Of a stretch of DNA of 64,000 nucleotides, positions 26,562 through 35,715 are shown piece by piece; within the stretch, counting starts at the first letter, position 1; the number at the start of each line of letters is the position of its first letter. This DNA comes from Flavobacterium sp. (lineage in GTDB: Bacteria > Bacteroidota > Bacteroidia > Flavobacteriales > Flavobacteriaceae). The notes beneath the pieces were generated by a model. The model ran no database searches. It had not been told where the DNA came from and saw only the letters and a list, made by a program, of their open reading frames with translations. The stretch lies in NCBI GenBank assembly GCA_016721735.1, contig JADKHM010000015.1, positions 124,001-188,000 on the forward strand, given 5' to 3'. The position numbers and the translations under genes were made by a program.

Positions 26562-27356
26562 ATGAATTTACTTATCAACGCTTCGCTATTTAACCAGTAT
26601 TCTGAGGCTTTTACGAAAGTCTTAATCGATTATTCTCCTAAATTAATTGCAGCATTTTTGTTGCTTGTCATCGGTGTATGGTCTATTCGATTTATCAATT
26701 CGATGGCTCGAAAAATAATGATAAAACGAGAAGTCGAGCCAACATTAATTGAATTTCTATCCGATATCATTTTCTGGGGATTACGGGTTGTATTGTTTGT
26801 CGCAGTCATCTCTAAATTGGGCATCGAATCTTCATCATTTCTCGCTATTTTGGGTGCTGCAGGATTGGCACTTGGACTGTCCTTACAAGGTTCGCTTTCA
26901 AATTTTGCAGGTGGAATATTAATCATTCTTTTCAAACCATTTAAATTAGGCGACACTATTGAAGCACAAGGATCGACCGGAAAGGTAATAGATATTCAAA
27001 TATTTGTAACGCAGCTCTTGACTGGCAGTAATGAGGTCGTTTTTATTCCAAACGGAATTTTATCAAATGGAAAAATCGTTAATTATTCGGTAAAATCGCT
27101 ACAGAGAACAGACCTTACACTTCGTGTTCCCTATCAATCAAACATCCGGGAAGTAAAATCAATAATTTTGGAAGTTGTAAATTCAATTCCAAAAGTTCTA
27201 AAAAACGAAAAACCATCTGTCTTTGTAAAAGAATTGGGAGAAACTGCTATCTTTATTTCGGTTCAAGCTTGGACCACAAATGAGGATTACAAAGAAGTTT
27301 GTTCAGCCATTTTGGAAGAATGCAACAAAGCATTTGACCAAAATAAAATCAACTAA
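26562..27356 (+). CDS. Small-conductance mechanosensitive channel, MscS family
   Basis: A 264-residue inner-membrane channel that would open under hypo-osmotic stress. Three membrane segments lie at about residues 20-38, 60-80 and 85-115; the pore-lining third helix has the Gly/Ala-rich packing pattern FLAILGAAGLALGLSLQGSLSNFAGG. The MscS beta domain follows (FKLGDTIEAQGSTGKVIDI, FIPNGILSNGKIVNYS) and then the C-terminal alpha/beta region. Length and order match E. coli MscS. I chose the ATG at 26562; the in-frame codon at 26535 lies inside the upstream terminator. Confidence 0.93.
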   Translation: MNLLINASLFNQYSEAFTKVLIDYSPKLIAAFLLLVIGVWSIRFINSMARKIMIKREVEPTLIEFLSDIIFWGLRVVLFVAVISKLGIESSSFLAILGAAGLALGLSLQGSLSNFAGGILIILFKPFKLGDTIEAQGSTGKVIDIQIFVTQLLTGSNEVVFIPNGILSNGKIVNYSVKSLQRTDLTLRVPYQSNIREVKSIILEVVNSIPKVLKNEKPSVFVKELGETAIFISVQAWTTNEDYKEVCSAILEECNKAFDQNKIN

Positions 27357-27411
27357 CAATTTTTTAAGAAAATAGAAATAAGTTCATACATTTATCCCTT
27401 AATTTACCGCA

Positions 27412-28086
27412 ATGAGCAAAAGATTTTTAGTTTCTATAGTTGTCTTGTTTTTCCATTTAGTTGGCTTTTCACAATCGCAAAATCTCTTGGTCAATATCGG
27501 AGGCAAGATTTTTCATAATCCGAAAAGTGAAACAAATCGAATTGTAGGAACGCCCTATACACAAAGCAAGTTTGCTTATGCTGAAATTGAAAATATACCA
27601 GAAAAACATTTTTTGAGATATAATGCATACAGTGACAATTTTGAATTCATCACGTTCAAAAATGACACTTTAGAAATGATAAAAACTGATGACGTTAATA
27701 ACATTAAATTCACCAATCCATATAAAAAATACAGTTATCTGAATTATATTTCCAACGCTAAGGGGCGTACGAAAGGGTTCTTAGTTGAGTTGCATTCTAA
27801 AGGAGGTTTTATCTTATACAAAAAAGAATCAATTACTTTTTATGCTGGTAAAAAAGCCAGAAACACACAAGAAACAGACTTGCCTGCTTGTTATTCAAAA
27901 GTAAGCGAGTCCTATTACTTTAAAACGAAAACAGGAAATGTTATTCCCTTCCCAGAAAGCAAAAAGGAACTTACGAAATTGTATCCCGATAAAAAAGATG
28001 CTATCGCGGCATTCCTAAAAGAAAACAAAATTCATTTTGACGAACTTGAAGACCGTTTCAAAATAGTTGACTTCTTAGCCCAATAA
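27412..28086 (+). CDS. Exported protein of unknown function
   Basis: A 224-residue protein I do not recognise. It has a signal peptide (about residues 1-21, ending VGFSQS), no lipobox Cys and no further membrane segment. The mature part is rich in Lys, Tyr and Phe with beta-type alternation in the first two thirds (KHFLRYNAYSDNFEFITF, GFLVELHSKGGFILYKK). The C-terminus is helical (KDAIAAFLKENKIHFDELED). The SKKELTKLYPDKK..I..FLKENKI pattern resembles the end of several uncharacterised Flavobacteriia exported proteins. Convergent with tsaB (1-bp gap). Confidence 0.6.
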   Translation: MSKRFLVSIVVLFFHLVGFSQSQNLLVNIGGKIFHNPKSETNRIVGTPYTQSKFAYAEIENIPEKHFLRYNAYSDNFEFITFKNDTLEMIKTDDVNNIKFTNPYKKYSYLNYISNAKGRTKGFLVELHSKGGFILYKKESITFYAGKKARNTQETDLPACYSKVSESYYFKTKTGNVIPFPESKKELTKLYPDKKDAIAAFLKENKIHFDELEDRFKIVDFLAQ

Positions 28087-28087
28087 T

Positions 28088-28756
28088 TTATTTCTTTGGC
28101 GTAGTTGGGATAAAGTCTTTCAAATAATACGGTTCAAAATAAGCCACATCAACCGTGTCACCTTTTTGGTATTTTTCGAAACTCAATCGGCTCATTTCAT
28201 TGGCGGAAGGAAACACAATCTCATCCTCAAAAACAAAGTTAGATTGAATCAAAATGGCTTTGCATTTTTCAGTGCTATCGCCCACAAAATGTAGTGTTTC
28301 TTTATATTCTGAAAAAGAAATTTCCGTAATTATTTCCGCTTGTGTATCTCTTATTTTTTGATATTGTGCATTAAAAACAGCACTATAAACTTCCATTCTT
28401 CTGGCGTCAATCATCGGAATAATATAACCTTCGGAAATTTGAAGTTTTCTCGCTAAAACTTCTAAAGTATCAATAGCAATCAATGGAATATCTAAGGAAT
28501 AGCACAAACCTTTAGCGGCGGATATTCCAATTCGAAGACCCGTGTAGGAACCTGGTCCTTGACTTACCGCGATGGCTTTTAGATCGCGAAATTGAACGCC
28601 AGATTCTAGCAGAATTTGCTCTATAAAGACATGCAATTTTTCGGCATGAGAATATCCCTGTTCTGCAATTTCTACGCAAGCAATGACCTCGCCATGGTTA
28701 GACAATGACACGGAGCAATTTTTAGTTGCAGTTTCGATGTTGAGAATTAATGACAT
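28088..28756 (-). CDS. tsaB: tRNA threonylcarbamoyladenosine biosynthesis protein TsaB
   Basis: Pseudo-enzyme partner of TsaD in making t6A37 on ANN-decoding tRNAs. The 222-residue length fits. Seen: the ASKHA-fold start LILNIETATKNCSVSL, SHAEKLHVFIEQIL, and GPGSYTGLRIGISAAKGL, the TsaB signature. It overlaps the end of the RND adaptor gene by 1 bp, so it may be carried on the tail of that operon. Confidence 0.93.
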   Translation of the reverse strand: MSLILNIETATKNCSVSLSNHGEVIACVEIAEQGYSHAEKLHVFIEQILLESGVQFRDLKAIAVSQGPGSYTGLRIGISAAKGLCYSLDIPLIAIDTLEVLARKLQISEGYIIPMIDARRMEVYSAVFNAQYQKIRDTQAEIITEISFSEYKETLHFVGDSTEKCKAILIQSNFVFEDEIVFPSANEMSRLSFEKYQKGDTVDVAYFEPYYLKDFIPTTPKK

Positions 28757-30056
28757 TATTTCTTGATTTCAGGCTTGTCTTTTGACGCAATCTTAACTTT
28801 GTCCCCAGAATTTAGATCTTTTGTGACCGTGGTATATGGACCTATAATAATGACTTCTCCTTTCTTAAGACCTGAAGTAACCTCAATATTTGTATCGTCT
28901 TGAATCCCTGTTTTGATGATTCTGATTTTTGATTTATCTCCCACTTTAACAAAAACACATTCGTATTTCTTGTCACTGTGCGGTTTTACTTTATTCTCTT
29001 CTGAATTCGGATCTTCAACTTCTAATTTCTTAACCGCAGTAGTATCCGATTTTACTACAACTGCACTAATAGGAATTCCAAGAACATTCGATTTTCTTGT
29101 CGTAATGATGTCGACAGTAGCAGTCATTCCAGGTCTAAACGGAGAATAGCTCAGTGGTTTCCCCGCCAACAAATCCTGATAAGACTCTTTTAAGATTCTC
29201 ACTTTAACCTTAAAATTAGTCACCTGATCTGCCGTTAATGTAGTACTTGCTGAATTGGAGATACTAGTAACAATTCCTTTGAATTGCTTCTTAAGGTAGG
29301 CATCAACTTCAACCTTTGCAGAATCACCAACATTAATTTTTACGATGTCGTTTTCATTTACATCAACTTCCACTTCCATGTTATTCAAATTCGCCACACG
29401 CAAAATTTCTGTTCCTGCCATTTGTTGCGTTCCTAAAACTCTTTCTCCCAATTCTACATTAAGCATCGAAATAGTTCCATCAGCTGGCGCATAAATCGTA
29501 GTTCTCCCAAATTGTCCTTCGCTTCATTCACTGTTGCGGAGGCACTTTGCACATTGTAATAGGCAGATTTTTTCGACGCTTGAGCGTTTTCAAAGGCCGC
29601 TACTGCTTTGTCCCATTCCGATTTTGAAATAATCCCCTTGTCAAATAACGTTTTACTTCTATCGTAATTGGCCTTAGATTCTTTAAAACTAGCATCCGCC
29701 TGACTCAAACCAGCTTTTGTTTGTGACAAACCTGCTACTGTTCTGTTATATCCAGAAGTATATAAATCAGGATTTATTTTTACGAGAAGTTCACCTTTCT
29801 TAACAACTTGTCCTTCTTTTACAGGCAATGCAATAATTTCACCTGAAACTTCAGAAGATATTTTTACTTCAATCTCAGGCTGAATTTTTCCTGTCGCAGA
29901 AACTGTTTCAACGATCGTCATCGTATCTGCTTTTGCAATTTCAACTTCTATACTGGTATCTTTGTTTCCAATAATGCCTTTTTTGGAAAGTATCAATAAA
30001 GTGGCAACTAATATGACAGCAGCTCCAATTAAATAATAGGTTGTTTTCTTTGACAT
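28756..30056 (-). CDS. Efflux RND transporter periplasmic adaptor (HlyD/MacA-type), frameshifted
   Basis: Membrane-fusion subunit linking an inner-membrane pump to a TolC-type channel. It has an N-terminal membrane anchor (about residues 8-24), lipoyl half-motifs (GEIIALPVKEGQVVKKGELL), a coiled-coil hairpin, and the beta-barrel and membrane-proximal domains (LRVANLNNMEVEVDVNENDI; GLKKGEVIIIGP). Two frames meet near 29503-29506. One missing T on the plus strand (an A in AAGAAC on the coding strand) restores NLG-RTTIYAP-ADGTISMLNVELGERV and a 433-codon gene. A TolC-like gene lies 9 bp upstream; the pump itself is not in this stretch. Confidence 0.85.
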
Positions 30057-30065
30057 GACTTAAAT

Positions 30066-31508
30066 TTATTTAATAATCGGTAAACCGAAATAGAATTCTA
30101 CAATCTTGGTTCTAAATATAAAATCGTACTTCGTTCGCAGTACTTCCGATTGTGCATTGGTGTATAAACTTTGCGCTTGATTAAAATCGAAAGCATTCAT
30201 CATTCCCACTGCATATCGCTCTTTTGCATAGTTAAAAGCACTCTCACGCGCCTCCAACGCTTGCTTTGCAGACTCATAGGCTTTTAAAGCGCCATTGGCG
30301 TCGGTATAAACAGTAAAGATGGTTCGTTCCAAATCTAATTCGCTTTGATCAAGGGCAAGTTTGCTCTTTTCTAAAGAAATTTTATTTCTAGCAACATTGT
30401 TTTTTGCTGAGAAGCCATTCAGAATTGGCACAGTCATTTGAATACCAAAATTGTGGCCTTTGTTGTCACTAAATTGGTCAAATAGCGGCGCCGACTTTCC
30501 AAAAACATAAGCGTAATTCGGCTGTAAAACGTCATAATTGACACCGCCGACATTAACTAAATTACCGGATGGAACCAAAGGGTTATTGGGATCCAATTGA
30601 ATTCCTGTAATTCTATTTGCATCGGAAGCTCTGGTACTAAAACTATAGAAACCTTGGATTGTAGGTTGGTAGGCACCACGTGCAATTTGTAAATCCTTTT
30701 CCGCCAATGCCACATTGTTTTTGGCAATTTTTACCTCCATTCTGTTTTCTTTGGCTTTGGCTAAAATGGCTTCTGGTGTTTGCAACATCACGTCGCTCTG
30801 GTTGGCCTTGTTTTTTACCTCGGCTACATCAAAATCTTGAAATTTTTCTAATTGCAGTAATTGTGCTAAACTCAATTTTGATATTAGTAGGGTATTTTCA
30901 GCATTAATTACACGTTGCTTGTCACCCGCAATCGTTGCTTTACTATCTAAAGCATCTCCCTTAGGCAGTGAGCCAGCTGCGATTAGTTCTTCGGTTCTTT
31001 TCAATTGTTTTTCATCGAGAGCTAATTGTTCTTGTTGCACCTTCAAATTTTCGATATTAAAGAGAATTTGCAAATAGGCGTTGGCAACATTGAGTGCAAT
31101 ATCATCTCTCATCTTTGACAATTGATATTGGGCACCTATAATGGAAAGCTGTGATCTTCTGAAGCGATTTTGATTTTGTAGACCTTTGTAAATATCTATT
31201 CCAGCATTTAAGCCCGCGGACGTAAATTGCGTGGTTTGATTTTCTAATAGTCCAGTGGTGATATTTTGATTTAAACCAATATTCCAGGAGTGACTCGCGT
31301 TGGCATTAAGAGAGGGAAGAAAATTTCCAATGGCAGAACTTTTATCCAACTGGCTGATTTGCGAATCCAATTCGGTTTGCTTTATAGAAATATTGTGCTC
31401 TAAGGCATATTGAACACATTCTTCTAAGGTCCATTTTTTAGATTGCGCGCTGGAAACCGTTGTGCCAATCAAGATAAAAAAGAAAAATAACCCTACTGTT
31501 TTTTTCAT
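30066..31508 (-). CDS. TolC-family outer-membrane efflux protein
   Basis: A 480-residue outer-membrane channel-tunnel protein. It has a signal peptide (about 1-21, ending VSSAQS), then WTLEECVQYALEHNISI, the usual start of TolC-family proteins, and two TolC repeats made of long Ala/Leu/Gln-rich helices. NANASHSW and YAVGMMNAFDFNQAQ are typical repeat words. It begins a minus-strand operon with the RND adaptor and tsaB. A 227-bp gap upstream (31509-31735) separates it from the divergent DUF4403 gene; I find no definite regulatory site there. Confidence 0.92.
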   Translation of the reverse strand: MKKTVGLFFFFILIGTTVSSAQSKKWTLEECVQYALEHNISIKQTELDSQISQLDKSSAIGNFLPSLNANASHSWNIGLNQNITTGLLENQTTQFTSAGLNAGIDIYKGLQNQNRFRRSQLSIIGAQYQLSKMRDDIALNVANAYLQILFNIENLKVQQEQLALDEKQLKRTEELIAAGSLPKGDALDSKATIAGDKQRVINAENTLLISKLSLAQLLQLEKFQDFDVAEVKNKANQSDVMLQTPEAILAKAKENRMEVKIAKNNVALAEKDLQIARGAYQPTIQGFYSFSTRASDANRITGIQLDPNNPLVPSGNLVNVGGVNYDVLQPNYAYVFGKSAPLFDQFSDNKGHNFGIQMTVPILNGFSAKNNVARNKISLEKSKLALDQSELDLERTIFTVYTDANGALKAYESAKQALEARESAFNYAKERYAVGMMNAFDFNQAQSLYTNAQSEVLRTKYDFIFRTKIVEFYFGLPIIK

Positions 31509-31735
31509 GCTTTTTCAAGTGAAAGTGTTGCAAAGGTAGCACACATAATTAATTTATAAACTCAAATTCTGATTTCTTTTTGCTGAAAATCATTCAGATA
31601 CTTCAGACAGCAAATCAAATAGCAGCATCTGAAAAATTGCCGTCGTGGGTTAGACTATAGTGATTAATATTTGTTACACATCCTAAAATAATTACTATGA
31701 TTTGACTAATTTCGCACCCATCAAAAAACAATAAA

Positions 31736-33133
31736 ATGACTGTTTCTTATAAGTACTTTCTGGGCGCAATTATCATTTTTCTTTTCTTTAGCTGTAGTAC
31801 AACACAAAAAATAGCTTCTCTAAAACCGGAACCTGATGATGCTTCTCCATTGGTTTATGACAATGCTGTATCGTATATCAATATGCCTATTCAAATTAAA
31901 TTAAGGGATATAGAAAACAAAATCAACACAACGCTCACAGGATTGATTTATGAGGACAACAATATTGAGGACGACGATCTTGCAGTTAAAATTTGGAAGC
32001 AAGCTCCCATTCAATTGGAAAACATCAATGGAAAAATAAAAACTGTACTGCCATTAAAAGCACAAGTTAAATATCGCATTGGCACGAATAAACTTGGAAT
32101 TGACTTGTATACAACGAAGGAATTTCAATTTAATGGCACCATCAATTTACTTAGTGAAGTCAATCTATCAAATTGGAAATTAAGCACAAAAACAGAATTC
32201 AAATCACTAGATTGGAATGAAAGTCCAAGTGTAATCGTCTTAGGAAAATCGGTTCCAATCACGTATTTAGTCAATCCTGCCTTGCACTTTTTTAAAGAAA
32301 AAATGGAAAAGAGTATTGACGATGCCATTGAAAAATCGATGGATTTTAAGCCAGTTGTTTTGGATGCTCTTGAAAAAACATGCACCCCATTTCAGATGAA
32401 CGAAAGTTTCGAAAGTTGGCTTCGCGTGGTTCCCATAGAGTTATATACTACCGATGCCAAACTTCAAAAAGAAACGATTGCTTTTGAAATGGGTATGAAA
32501 TGTACGATGGAAACGCTCATCGGGCAAAAACCTGCGAGTCAGTTTAATCGTAATAAGATTGTACTGAAAGCGGTTTCAAAAATGCCTGAACATGTCTCTG
32601 CGAATATTGTAGCAGTTTCTACTTATGCCGATGCATCGAAAATCATGACTAAGAATTTTGCGGGCCAGGAATTTGGCTCAGGCAATAAAAAGATTCAAGT
32701 TCAAAATGTTTCGCTGTGGCACAAGAACGGCAAAATGATCATCGCCTTGGATGTGTTAGGAAGTTTGAATGGTACGATTTATCTGAGTGGATTTCCGCAG
32801 TACAACGACACTACAAAAGAGATTTACTTTGACCAGTTAGATTATGTGATTGACACCAAGAGCACTCTAATTAAAACTGCCAATTGGCTTGCGCAAGGTT
32901 ATGTTTTACGGAAAATCCAAGAGAGTTGTCGTTATTCGATAGTTCCCAACCTCGAGGAAGGCAAATCTAGTATGCAAAAATATCTGAAGAATTATTCTCC
33001 AATGCCTGGAGTTTTCGTCAATGGTTCTTTGAAAAACATTCAATTTCAAAAAATTCAATTGACTAATAAAGCCATTATCGCCTTTATAAAAGTAGAGGGA
33101 GATGTTTCTATTGCGGTAGACGGATTTAAGTAG
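31736..33133 (+). CDS. DUF4403-family lipoprotein
   Basis: A 465-residue predicted lipoprotein: signal peptide with lipobox LFFSC (Cys20). The rest lacks membrane segments and has long beta-strand regions with repeated VP.. and IPL.KAQV-type strands (TVLPLKAQVKYRIGTN, LGKSVPITYLVNPALHFF, FVNGSLKNIQFQKIQLTNKAI). This fits the DUF4403 family of Bacteroidota, whose function is unknown but whose fold resembles lipid-binding TULIP/BPI-like proteins. Convergent with the oxidase-cluster tail, so it is probably a single-gene unit. Confidence 0.8.
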   Translation: MTVSYKYFLGAIIIFLFFSCSTTQKIASLKPEPDDASPLVYDNAVSYINMPIQIKLRDIENKINTTLTGLIYEDNNIEDDDLAVKIWKQAPIQLENINGKIKTVLPLKAQVKYRIGTNKLGIDLYTTKEFQFNGTINLLSEVNLSNWKLSTKTEFKSLDWNESPSVIVLGKSVPITYLVNPALHFFKEKMEKSIDDAIEKSMDFKPVVLDALEKTCTPFQMNESFESWLRVVPIELYTTDAKLQKETIAFEMGMKCTMETLIGQKPASQFNRNKIVLKAVSKMPEHVSANIVAVSTYADASKIMTKNFAGQEFGSGNKKIQVQNVSLWHKNGKMIIALDVLGSLNGTIYLSGFPQYNDTTKEIYFDQLDYVIDTKSTLIKTANWLAQGYVLRKIQESCRYSIVPNLEEGKSSMQKYLKNYSPMPGVFVNGSLKNIQFQKIQLTNKAIIAFIKVEGDVSIAVDGFK

Positions 33134-33134
33134 C

Positions 33135-33401
33135 CTAGGCTTTTTTCTTTCTATAAATTCTATAGACTGCATATCCAATCAAGGCAACAAGGATGTATGG
33201 TATCAACATCAAATACACAATTCCATCATTGACAGCTTCTGCTTTTGCGGTATTTCCTTCACCTTCTAATGCTGCACGACACATCGCACATTGCGCATTG
33301 ACAGAGAATGAAAAGAAGAAAGATGCAAGAAACAAGAAAATTGTTCTATTGACTTGTCTTAGCTTTTGGCTCTTGGCTCTTTTATCTTTTTTAGTATACA
33401 T
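33135..33401 (-). CDS. Small membrane-anchored CxxC protein at the end of the oxidase cluster
   Basis: An 88-residue protein with a basic N-terminus, a hydrophobic export segment (about residues 20-36, ending VNAQ), then an immediate CAMCRAALEGEG motif. A short periplasmic stretch, one C-terminal membrane helix (about 62-80) and a Lys/Arg-rich cytoplasmic end follow. The paired cysteines just after the cleavage site would face the periplasm and could bind metal or do thiol chemistry. The gene overlaps the DUF420 gene by 11 bp and so is co-transcribed with Sco. A role in cytochrome oxidase assembly is an inference from position only. Confidence 0.75.
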   Translation of the reverse strand: MYTKKDKRAKSQKLRQVNRTIFLFLASFFFSFSVNAQCAMCRAALEGEGNTAKAEAVNDGIVYLMLIPYILVALIGYAVYRIYRKKKA

Positions 33402-33933
33402 AATACGGCGAAATCATTTCATAAACAATCACCCCTGTAACAGCTACATACAACCAAATTGGGAAGGTTATTTTAGCAATCCTTTTATGTCGATCAAATT
33501 GTTCTGACAAAGCCCTAACATAGGAAATAAGCACCAATGGTATTACAGCAATTGACAAAAATATGTGCGAGATTAGAATAAAGAAATATATAAACTGACC
33601 GACACCTTCACCACCATATTTTGTGGAATCCGCCGTCATATGGTACGCCACGTACATGACTAAAAACGCGAGCGATAACGCAATTGCCGTAGTCATCAAT
33701 CTTTCGTGCAATTTCCTTTTACCATTTTTGATAGCCAAAACCGCTGAGATTAGAACGACCGCTGTTGTTCCATTAATCGCTGCATAAATTGGCGGCAAAA
33801 AAGAAAGCGGCGCAACCTGAATCCCGAAATCTTTTAGCTTAACACTAAACAATATAGCCACTACCACTGGTATTGCTATTGAAACTGCTATGATATATTT
33901 ATTGTACTTTGTTTCTAACGTTTGTTCTTTCAT
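33391..33933 (-). CDS. DUF420 membrane protein
   Basis: A 180-residue inner-membrane protein with about five helices (roughly residues 13-30, 42-62, 78-98, 118-140 and 155-174). It matches the DUF420 family, related to CtaG/YozB, often found with caa3-type oxidases. His residues lie at or next to helix ends (YHMTADSTKYGG, ILISHIFLS, FDRHKRIAKITFPIW). The family is thought to help oxidase assembly, but its molecular role is unproven. It abuts the Sco gene (stop and start share base 33933). Confidence 0.88.
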   Translation of the reverse strand: MKEQTLETKYNKYIIAVSIAIPVVVAILFSVKLKDFGIQVAPLSFLPPIYAAINGTTAVVLISAVLAIKNGKRKLHERLMTTAIALSLAFLVMYVAYHMTADSTKYGGEGVGQFIYFFILISHIFLSIAVIPLVLISYVRALSEQFDRHKRIAKITFPIWLYVAVTGVIVYEMISPYYVY

Positions 33934-34619
33934 TACTCTTTTAATAAAATTGCTATATCTTGTTGAATATCTCTAACCCCTTTTTTTTCTAATCCATCAT
34001 AGTACAAAATCGGATTGCCATATTCATCTCTTCTACAACGAATATTCCCGTTTTTATCAATAAGCGCAAACAAACCAGAATGTTCAAATCCACCATTGAC
34101 TTTACTATTTTCGCCAGCATATAAGTTAAATCCTTTATTTGCTAGATCATAAATATGCTTCTTATCTCCGGTAAGGAAATGCCAACTAGATAAAGTTGCA
34201 CCAAGAATTTCCGCGTGTTCTTTGAGCACTTTTGCCGTGTCATGTTCGGGATCTATTGATATCGAAGCGATTCCAAAATTAGGGTTGCCAAAAAATTGAT
34301 TTTGTATGAGAATCATGTTCTTATTCATTTTCGGACAAATAGAAGGACAAGTTGTGAAAAAGAACTCAAGAACGTATACTTTTCCTTTGTAGTCAGCATT
34401 TGAAATTTCTTTATTGTTTTGATCAGTCAATTTAAACTGTGGTGCCGGACCAATTTTCACCAATTTTGAGTCAGCAGTTTGATGATTATCTACATTGTCC
34501 AGCCGATCACCTTTGACAACTTCGCCATTATTGATTCGTGAGATAATTTTTGGAACAGCATAAATTCCAAAAAGCAGCACTATAAAAGAAATGCCGATAT
34601 AAGATTTGTTTTTTAACAT
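33933..34619 (-). CDS. Sco-family copper chaperone for cytochrome oxidase
   Basis: A 228-residue membrane-anchored thioredoxin-fold protein (anchor about residues 8-25). The copper/redox site is intact: CPSICP with Cys91 and Cys95, and His180 in GGFEHSG. This is the standard CxxxC plus His set for delivering copper to the CuA centre of oxidase subunit II. It lies between a cysteine-free Sco-like gene (12 bp upstream) and DUF420, within the oxidase cluster. Confidence 0.93.
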   Translation of the reverse strand: MLKNKSYIGISFIVLLFGIYAVPKIISRINNGEVVKGDRLDNVDNHQTADSKLVKIGPAPQFKLTDQNNKEISNADYKGKVYVLEFFFTTCPSICPKMNKNMILIQNQFFGNPNFGIASISIDPEHDTAKVLKEHAEILGATLSSWHFLTGDKKHIYDLANKGFNLYAGENSKVNGGFEHSGLFALIDKNGNIRCRRDEYGNPILYYDGLEKKGVRDIQQDIAILLKE

Positions 34620-34631
34620 TTTAGGTTTGAA

Positions 34632-35270
34632 TTAAATTTGACGGTCAGCATTATTTCTCTTCAATGCCAAGCGATATTCAGCAAGGATCACTTTGACATC
34701 ATCGGTCATTTCATTATACAAATCAGGGTTCGATGATGCATCATAACCTTCCTTGTATTCGTCTTTGTTTTTTCTACCGCGAAGATTTCTCTTCTTATCG
34801 ACGATAAAGACATTGTGCGTTCCGAAATTAGAATCAAGTTTCCCTTTTAACTTTAAGGCATCATAAAAGTTCTGTATTTCGTTGGTGGGTGCGAAAACGA
34901 ACAGCCATTTGGATGTATCCGTTAAATCCTTTAATCCACGTAGAATTTCTTTGACTTGATTTTCGGTTCCCTGTGGCGCGACCATGACGAACTGGAAATC
35001 TTTGAAGTCTCTATTCTTGTTATATATTTTCTGATTTAGATTGAAATAATTTCCCTTATTTTTCAATATATCTGTTCCTGAAAATCCAAGAATTGTAATT
35101 TTCTTGTTTAAGGTAACCGCTGTGCCATCTAGTGATTTCCAATGTGCCAAATCTGGAACATTTGGTGTTACGGTTGGGAGAAACATAAAACTATTCACAC
35201 CAGTAGCAAAAAAAAGATAGGCCACTATAGGGAAAATAAAAAGAATAAATAAGACCAGGTTCTTTTTCAT
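34632..35270 (-). CDS. Cysteine-free Sco/thioredoxin-fold paralogue
   Basis: A 212-residue protein with an N-terminal membrane anchor (about residues 5-27). Its strand order looks like that of the neighbouring Sco: ITILGFSGTDILKNK where Sco has the CxxxC strand, then FQFVMVAPQG, SKWLFVFAP, and HNVFIVDKKRNLRGRK where Sco has ALIDKNGNIRCRR. No cysteine occurs anywhere, so it cannot do thiol redox chemistry or bind copper as Sco does. It is the first gene after a strong terminator, with a TATTTTTG box upstream, and leads the Sco-DUF420 unit. A structural or adaptor role is an inference. Confidence 0.7.
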   Translation of the reverse strand: MKKNLVLFILFIFPIVAYLFFATGVNSFMFLPTVTPNVPDLAHWKSLDGTAVTLNKKITILGFSGTDILKNKGNYFNLNQKIYNKNRDFKDFQFVMVAPQGTENQVKEILRGLKDLTDTSKWLFVFAPTNEIQNFYDALKLKGKLDSNFGTHNVFIVDKKRNLRGRKNKDEYKEGYDASSNPDLYNEMTDDVKVILAEYRLALKRNNADRQI

Positions 35271-35294
35271 TTATGATGATGAATTAATGAAGTA

Positions 35295-35302
35295 CAAAAA
35301 TA
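35295..35302 (-). promoter_or_regulatory. Candidate -7 box for the Sco-like/Sco/DUF420 unit
   Basis: TATTTTTG on the minus strand fits TAnnTTTG and lies 25 bp upstream of the ATG at 35270, overlapping the T-run of the upstream terminator. No clear -33 box. Confidence 0.4.
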
Positions 35303-35329
35303 AAAAAAGGTACGCAATGCGTACCCTTT
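35296..35329 (-). terminator. Terminator after the oxidase subunit genes
   Basis: A GGTACGC / GCGTACC stem with a 3-nt loop (35309-35325), extended by AAA/TTT, is followed on the minus strand by seven Ts. It separates the structural oxidase genes from the assembly-factor genes. Confidence 0.85.
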
Positions 35330-35347
35330 AATTGAATTAATATGTTG

Positions 35348-35698
35348 TTAAAAATTCCACTTAATCGTAGAAGTTTTAAACACTTCAAAGACGTAATCGG
35401 CTTCTATTAATAATATAAAAAGTAAGTACATTACTAAGAAAATAACTGGCGAAACTACTGCCCAACGAAGACTTGCTCTTTCGCCTTCCATATGCATAAA
35501 CGCCCAAACAATATAATATGCTTTAAAAAGTGTTAAGGCATAAAATATCCAGTTTAAAAGATTCATTCCAAGAACTTCAGTCATGTGCAAAGCCTCTGGT
35601 TTTATAATCCCAAGAATTACCTCAACTGTTGTTACTACTGATAACAAACCAAAAACAAACCAAATTCTTTTTGTATTAGATACGTGTTCGTGTGACAT
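35348..35698 (-). CDS. Cytochrome c oxidase subunit IV-family protein
   Basis: A 116-residue inner-membrane protein with three helices (about residues 12-30, 42-62 and 76-98), the size and layout of prokaryotic subunit IV (CtaF/CyoD-like). The AFMHMEGERASLRW loop after the second helix is characteristic. It lies 17 bp after the larger subunit III gene and ends the structural oxidase genes at a terminator. It is thought to help assembly or stability of the oxidase. Confidence 0.9.
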   Translation of the reverse strand: MSHEHVSNTKRIWFVFGLLSVVTTVEVILGIIKPEALHMTEVLGMNLLNWIFYALTLFKAYYIVWAFMHMEGERASLRWAVVSPVIFLVMYLLFILLIEADYVFEVFKTSTIKWNF

Positions 35699-35715
35699 AA
35701 TAATAACTTAAAAAA

